A stretch of 10,294 nucleotides of DNA, from contig JANBTH010000871.1 in NCBI GenBank assembly GCA_027578815.1, positions 1 to 10,294 of the forward strand. The letters are read 5' to 3'. The notes beneath the pieces are model-generated. The model worked only from the letters and a program-made list of their open reading frames with translations, ran no database searches and had not been told where the DNA came from. The position numbers were made by a program, and so were the translations under genes. Below are positions 4,909 to 10,294 of the stretch, in pieces; position 1 is the first letter of the stretch; each line of letters begins with the position of its first letter. Source of the DNA: Coemansia sp. RSA 1804 (lineage: Eukaryota; Kickxellomycota; Kickxellomycetes; Kickxellales; Kickxellaceae).

Positions 4909-7900
4909 ATGGCTACGACCAATCTCGGCACACTGCTGGCAAATGAACTTCAAAGCCTGTCGACCGAGGCCAGACGCAAACACCCAGACGTGAAGGAAGC
5001 CGCCGAGCGCGTTATTATTGTACTGCGCGGAATAAAGTCCACGTCATCGCTTCAAATAGCGTCTGAGCTGGCAAAGTCCGAGCAGGTCATCCGTCCATTT
5101 GTGTTAGCATGCAAGACAAGTAACCAGAAGCTGGTGGCTGCTGCAGTGCAGTGTATGCAGCTACTGATTTCACACCAGGCGATATCGCCCGGATCAATTC
5201 GTGAGTCGCTCAATACGCTCAATACGGTGCTTGATTTTGGCGTCGATATCCAAGTCAAGGTCCTGCAAATGGTCTTGCCACTTGTTAGCAGATACTCGGG
5301 CGACGTTTATGGGGAGACGCTGGTGGAGGCTTTCCACACCTGTATTGCGTTGCAGCGATCAAGGGATCCGATAGTTAGCAACACAGCTGCTGCCATGCTT
5401 CGACAGATCGTTGTTTCCGTCTTTGATCGCGTGGTGGCGGAGGACCGGGAGCTTGGTAACGATGAACAGGCTGAGAATGGCGAGGATGGCAAGGCGCGGG
5501 ACACTAGCGAACAAGACATGACACGTCGGTATGCAAAGGACGCCTTTTTTGTTCTCCAGGACCTTTGCTTGTTGGCAGCCGACAGCGAGCCAATATTTAT
5601 TCGGGACAGTCTACTCGACAAGGGCTTGGTTTTGGAGCTGCTTGAATCAGTGCTTGTTAACCATGCACATGTGGTTGCTCGCCATACAGCAATGGCCCAG
5701 ATCCTTCGTGAACGTCTAGCGCCATTATTTGTCAACTTTTTTGCCGAGAAGGCGCCCTTTCCGTTGGTTGTAAGGAGCGTTCGTATCGTTTGGCTGTTCA
5801 TTCGCTACTTGTACAAGGACTTTTTACCTGAATGCGAGATTTTCCTGTCTGTCCTGACCAGGCTTATTGATCCCGGATCCGGGGGTGCCAGTAACCAGAC
5901 TGCTGCGTCAAATCGCTCTGCGCCTGGAAGCCGCCGTGCGTCGGTATCTGGCCAGCGCAACGCCACGGTTGCTATGCTTTCGGCAAAGACAATTGTTTCA
6001 GGCAGTGGGTTGCCCATGTTCTATCGCGTTCTTGCAATGGAGGTTGTGAAAAATGTAATGCGCAGTCCTGAGCTGCTGCACCAGCTGTACTTGCAGTACG
6101 ATGGCCAGTCTGTGCAGCAGAACGATAAGGATCCCAGCAGCAAGGATGAGGACTGCCATGTTGTGCGTGATATGATTTCGGCAGTCAGCAAAGTAGCCAA
6201 CGAAAGACCCGATATCCGTGCCGATAGCGCTGAAGGAATTCCCAGTGCGTTTGCAGACGGACATGCCACAGAGCCTGCATCAACAACTTCAGCAGGAGCA
6301 ACAAGCGCTGAGGCGCCAAGTGCAGCCAAAGCGTCCCAGGTCGGCGCGCATAATAGTTGCATTCGGACAGAAATGCACCAGCTTTTGGATAAACAAGACC
6401 CGCCCAACATCCCCGACACATACCTGTTCTATCTCTCACTTTTGGCAATTGCGGGAGCGGTGGATGGGATATCAGCGCATATTCTGGCGACTTGCAGCAA
6501 AAATCATACCTGTTCGGTAGGCGTGTCTCATGTCGATGTCAAGAGTTCGACACATCAGGTAAAAAAGGTCGTAGTCAATACCACTGAATCTGTCCTTGGA
6601 ACAAGTATTGCATTGGAATCGAAAGATGCGAGGATGCGTGCGATTAGCGATATTGCTGTACAGACATGGCCAATGCTGCTTTCTGCGTATTCGTTTTTCC
6701 TTGGTGTGAGACTTGATGATGAGCTGTTCAACCAGACCATTGACACTATGCAAAAGTTTGCTCAGGTGTGTGGTGCGCTTGGGCTGGTTGAGGCTCGCAA
6801 CGCTGTTCTGACGTTAATGTGTCGTAGCTGTTTGCCTCAGACAGCCATTGTTGACCACGAGAAGCATGTGCAGAGCCTGAATAGCGCCAAGTCGTCTCCC
6901 TCGCTGGCGCCGGTCGCCGAATCTGCTGCTGAGGACACCGCCGATGCTTCTTCTTTGGATAGCGGAGAAACAACCACAAAGCAGTATGCGCGGCCACTGG
7001 TTACTGAGTCGCTAGTTGGGTTGTCATTTACGATCAATGCTCGGCAGGTGCAGTGTTTGCGTGCAATTATTAGCTGTGCAATATATCTGGCACCGGTGCT
7101 TGGACCAATGTGGTACCCTGTAGTGGTAACCATGCAGCAGGCTGAAGAGGTTTTGTACCAAAGCAACTGCGGCGTCCAGACCTCCTTGCATGGCAGTGCA
7201 GGCGGCAATGGCGCGGTCAGTGCTAATGGAACCGCTGCTGCAAGTAATACTAATACTGGCAGCACACATGGTGGTGGCAGAGCAGCCACCGGTCGTCGTG
7301 GAAGCGTCTCATCTTCCGCAATGCCAGCGGTGGGTAATGACGGATCCGCCGTTCTGGCAGAGCTGTTTGTGGTCCATAACGAGTACGCAAAGCTGTTTTC
7401 TTTTGTCCGAATGACCGGAAATGATGCATTTACATGGGTGGTGCGTGCTTTGTGTCTGCTTGGCTCAGATCTCAGCAGCGTCCCGATCTGGAACCCGCTG
7501 TCTGAATATGCAGCGCAGATGCGTGGGGTTAGTGGGCTGCTGCATCGTCGTATTAGCGCAGCCATGAACCGCCCGACATTTGCTGTTGAAAAGCTTCGGG
7601 ATTTTGCGGTTTCCAATATTGACTTGTTGCTGGGAGCTACTACTACCACCACTGACGCTCGCATCTACGATAGCGAGATGCGAGACGAAGCATGGTCTGC
7701 CATAATGTACCATCTGTTGGGAACAGCAACCTTTGTTCGAACGCCATCGCCGATTCGCACGCAGTCATGCGAGGCCCTTTCGGACGTTGTCATAGCGGCC
7801 ATGGAGCTTGTTTCGCGTGTTGACATTGCACGGAGCGACAATGGAGAAGCTGGAGACATTGAGCTCGGCAAGGAGTTTGCTGCCAATGTGGCAACGGGTG

Positions 7901-10294
7901 ATATCCAGCTGCGTATTCTGACTCCGTTATCGCAGATGATGACTGGCCAAATCCCCGCGGCATCGTCAGAGTTTGGGCAATTCATCGAAGTGCGCAAGCT
8001 TGCACTGGATACTCTGCATCGGCTTTTGCAGGCATCGGGTCACTCGATCAAGCATGCGTGGAGCGTGGTGTTTGATATCATCCATAGCGTTCTTGAAGGG
8101 CCGTCGCTGTCGAAGCATGTATATGCCAGTGGCAGTTCCAGTAATGGTGGCAGCGGTTCCATGGATTCGAAGCATCTTGGTCAGCTTATGCGAAGCGTGT
8201 TTCCTTGTCTGCAGCTAATTTGTACGGATTATCTGGAGGACCTGCCTGCGCACTGTTTGCGCCGGTGTATCGAATCGCTGGGCTGCTTTGGCCGCCAGAC
8301 CGAGGACCTGAATATCTCGCTGACTGCCATTGGTCAGGCATGGGCGCTTTTTGACTTTCTTCAAGCAGCTCATCAGAAACATGAGCCAGCAGAAAGCGAT
8401 GGTTCTGTTTTGGGCTTTACGAGCTCATCTCTTGCTGAGAATAACAGCGGTAGTATGGAGAAATCCGATTCTGCCGGTGCTGATGGGGTATTGAACGCTG
8501 CCGATAAGGCACTTGAGCCTGTAGTTGGCGGCTGGTGGAGCGAGGAGCTTGGCGAGTTGGATACGCCGCGGACACAGCAGGTGCTCTGGGTTCTTCTTCT
8601 TCATTCTCTCTCCGTGCTTGGTCGCGACTCACGACACGAAGTGCGTCTTGGAGCGATACAGACGCTGTTTCGTGCGCTAGACATGCACGGCGACTCGTTT
8701 GGCGCATGGGAATGGGACAGCATCATCTGGGCGGTGGTTCTTCCGCTGGTCGGATACACGCTTGAGCAGCGGGCGTATATATTTGAACTTATTTCCGATG
8801 GTCGACTGGCGGAGCTGCCGGACGATACTACTGCTTTGCAGGCGAGCAAGGCGCAGATGGCCAGCAAGAGCGGTGTGTTTGTTGAGGATCCAGCTTTGCT
8901 CTACTCGAAGCAATGGGACGAGACGGCTGCCACTACACTTCAGGGCGCAGCCAAAACGTGGTCGGACCAGGCAGCAACTACTTCTGCGATCATTTGGCGT
9001 ATTGGGTTTGCATCTCAGGCGTGGTGCCGAATCTGGCGGCTTGTTGATAACTTTCTTGTTGGCAGACTGTGGCTGCAAGATGGGTATCTACCAAGTGCTA
9101 CGGAACAGATGCAGTTGAAAGCATCGGATACCTTTGTTTCGGATCTGTGCGAGCGGGCGTCGAATGATGCTAATGACACCTCGACTCGCCGTTGCATGCG
9201 GCCGTATCTACGTACTCGCAGCAGTGTTGCAGCGGCTATAGATTGCGCATCGGTGTTGATTGGAAGTGAGTCGCGCATCTCCTTGGACACTGATGCAGAG
9301 CGCTTACGAATTGCATGGGTTACGTGGCTCTCAATGACCATTTACCTGACCAGTGTTCCGGATTCCGCAGGATTGGAGTTCAATAAGGATGTCCAAGACC
9401 GGGCTGTTGTAACACAGGATGTGCTTGGTTCTCTTTTGTCGCTTTGCGCAACAACTGTGTCCAAGCTTTGCGGTCAACATCTTCTTGAGGAGTCTGACTG
9501 CGTTGCATTGATTGCTACTGCACGAAGACTGCTTGTGTACGTAGATGCGCCACTTGCAGCCTCAGATATCGAGAAGACGACGCCCGTTCAGGGACAGTTG
9601 CTTAAGATCCTGGACCGCATACTCGAGGTCTCGCAGGACAAGGAACCTGCAAAGGACGGGAATGGTTTTGTCTCTGGTGAAGCTGCCATTGCACTTGTTT
9701 TGAGCGAGCTGTCAATACTTGCTGTGGCGCCATATGTTGTTACCAGCGGTACTATGGAGGACCCAGCTATATCCGTTCTTGCAGATAATGCGGTCTATAA
9801 GCGAGCAGAGTCTGTGTTTTCTGCATATTGTCAAAGGGTAGCCGGGTTGGACTCTTTGCAAGATCCAGATCTTGTTTCTTCTGCTACGGGTGGCGATGGA
9901 AACAGAGGGCGTGGGAATCGCTTGGGTGCCGGAGGGAGGAGAAAGCAGCGCGTGATCCGGGCAACATTCATTGCGCTGGGCGAGGCCGCGCTCAAGCGAC
10001 TCGGACAGATTCTGTGCGTGAACAATGACGAGGGTCCCTCAATATTCCATGGTAGATCAGAGGATGGCAACACTGATAATGAATCCAGCAGCGCAATGAG
10101 AGTGCTGTTGCGCGGGATATGGCAGGATGCGGTTATGGCCATCGGCTGGCATCTCGTTGTTCCGTTGGCAGCTGATTCCATCGATAATGAGAAACGAAAT
10201 GGAGCGGTATCCGGTACGTCGGCAGCGGCGTCTGTGGCATCTGACTGGTTTGTTCGGGTTGTGCCAGAAGGAATGAAGGCGCTTGGGCGTTTGG
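4909..10294 (+). CDS. MON2: MON2, Golgi/endosome trafficking scaffold related to large Arf-GEFs (partial, runs off right edge)
   Basis: One frame stays open for 1795 codons without an intron and is cut by the window end. Mon2 is a peripheral trans-Golgi/endosome protein that works with Dop1 and the Neo1-type flippase in sorting and recycling. It resembles Sec7-family Arf-GEFs but lacks the Sec7 domain, and I see no FRLPGE-like motif here. The DCB region covers about 4-180, with LQSLSTEARRKHPDVKEAAER at its start. The HUS-type region covers about 210-400: AFFVLQDLC, LELLESVL, ECEIFLSVL, then AMEVVKNVM. The Mon2 C-terminal region begins around 1230 with EVRLGAIQTLFRALD and has KQWDET at 1334-1339. 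Already longer than human MON2 (about 1717), it carries Ser/Gly/Thr-rich loops near 322-349, 455-479, 658-693, 755-814, 1073-1084, 1165-1194 and 1661-1681. The start is the first in-frame ATG after a TAG at 4840. Confidence 0.93.
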   Translation, partial: MATTNLGTLLANELQSLSTEARRKHPDVKEAAERVIIVLRGIKSTSSLQIASELAKSEQVIRPFVLACKTSNQKLVAAAVQCMQLLISHQAISPGSIRESLNTLNTVLDFGVDIQVKVLQMVLPLVSRYSGDVYGETLVEAFHTCIALQRSRDPIVSNTAAAMLRQIVVSVFDRVVAEDRELGNDEQAENGEDGKARDTSEQDMTRRYAKDAFFVLQDLCLLAADSEPIFIRDSLLDKGLVLELLESVLVNHAHVVARHTAMAQILRERLAPLFVNFFAEKAPFPLVVRSVRIVWLFIRYLYKDFLPECEIFLSVLTRLIDPGSGGASNQTAASNRSAPGSRRASVSGQRNATVAMLSAKTIVSGSGLPMFYRVLAMEVVKNVMRSPELLHQLYLQYDGQSVQQNDKDPSSKDEDCHVVRDMISAVSKVANERPDIRADSAEGIPSAFADGHATEPASTTSAGATSAEAPSAAKASQVGAHNSCIRTEMHQLLDKQDPPNIPDTYLFYLSLLAIAGAVDGISAHILATCSKNHTCSVGVSHVDVKSSTHQVKKVVVNTTESVLGTSIALESKDARMRAISDIAVQTWPMLLSAYSFFLGVRLDDELFNQTIDTMQKFAQVCGALGLVEARNAVLTLMCRSCLPQTAIVDHEKHVQSLNSAKSSPSLAPVAESAAEDTADASSLDSGETTTKQYARPLVTESLVGLSFTINARQVQCLRAIISCAIYLAPVLGPMWYPVVVTMQQAEEVLYQSNCGVQTSLHGSAGGNGAVSANGTAAASNTNTGSTHGGGRAATGRRGSVSSSAMPAVGNDGSAVLAELFVVHNEYAKLFSFVRMTGNDAFTWVVRALCLLGSDLSSVPIWNPLSEYAAQMRGVSGLLHRRISAAMNRPTFAVEKLRDFAVSNIDLLLGATTTTTDARIYDSEMRDEAWSAIMYHLLGTATFVRTPSPIRTQSCEALSDVVIAAMELVSRVDIARSDNGEAGDIELGKEFAANVATGDIQLRILTPLSQMMTGQIPAASSEFGQFIEVRKLALDTLHRLLQASGHSIKHAWSVVFDIIHSVLEGPSLSKHVYASGSSSNGGSGSMDSKHLGQLMRSVFPCLQLICTDYLEDLPAHCLRRCIESLGCFGRQTEDLNISLTAIGQAWALFDFLQAAHQKHEPAESDGSVLGFTSSSLAENNSGSMEKSDSAGADGVLNAADKALEPVVGGWWSEELGELDTPRTQQVLWVLLLHSLSVLGRDSRHEVRLGAIQTLFRALDMHGDSFGAWEWDSIIWAVVLPLVGYTLEQRAYIFELISDGRLAELPDDTTALQASKAQMASKSGVFVEDPALLYSKQWDETAATTLQGAAKTWSDQAATTSAIIWRIGFASQAWCRIWRLVDNFLVGRLWLQDGYLPSATEQMQLKASDTFVSDLCERASNDANDTSTRRCMRPYLRTRSSVAAAIDCASVLIGSESRISLDTDAERLRIAWVTWLSMTIYLTSVPDSAGLEFNKDVQDRAVVTQDVLGSLLSLCATTVSKLCGQHLLEESDCVALIATARRLLVYVDAPLAASDIEKTTPVQGQLLKILDRILEVSQDKEPAKDGNGFVSGEAAIALVLSELSILAVAPYVVTSGTMEDPAISVLADNAVYKRAESVFSAYCQRVAGLDSLQDPDLVSSATGGDGNRGRGNRLGAGGRRKQRVIRATFIALGEAALKRLGQILCVNNDEGPSIFHGRSEDGNTDNESSSAMRVLLRGIWQDAVMAIGWHLVVPLAADSIDNEKRNGAVSGTSAAASVASDWFVRVVPEGMKALGRL

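Noticed and set aside
6837..7664. 275-codon open frame on the minus strand inside MON2
   Set aside because: It overlaps conserved MON2 coding sequence, is Ser/Ala/Thr-rich without motifs, and has no supporting start context.

Overview
The window looks like nuclear DNA from a fungus, probably an early-diverging (non-Dikarya) one. All recognisable genes are conserved eukaryotic housekeeping genes, packed on both strands with spacers of about 100-620 bases. Most are intronless, and the ribosomal protein gene has its intron directly after the ATG, as fungal ribosomal protein genes often do. A CMTR1-type cap methyltransferase relative argues against yeasts, which lack that enzyme. The lineage is an inference; a phylogeny of the four proteins would settle it. 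I see no bacterial operon, CRISPR array, mobile element or tRNA.

Layout, left to right. Positions 1-68 are the last codons of an unidentified plus-strand gene that ends in a PPxY-type tail. A 620-base spacer with two long pyrimidine tracts follows. Positions 689-2338 (+) encode a CMTR1-like cap 2'-O-methyltransferase fold whose catalytic and SAM-binding motifs look damaged. Facing it, only 106 bases from stop to stop, is the gene for prefoldin subunit 1 (2445-2810, -). Behind that on the same strand is RPL35 (ribosomal protein uL29). Its second exon is 3185-3553, and its first exon is almost certainly just the ATG at 4293-4295, separated by a 739-base intron. A 613-base divergent promoter region with a (CAG)7 tract leads to MON2 (from 4909, +). 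MON2 stays open for 1795 codons and runs off the right edge.

The genes do not form a pathway. They cover mRNA capping (possibly as a pseudoenzyme), cytosolic chaperoning of actin and tubulin, the large ribosomal subunit, and Golgi-endosome traffic. I found no clearly new system. The points most worth a second look are the apparently inactivated methyltransferase, the single-codon first exon with its long structured intron in RPL35, and the loop-expanded MON2.
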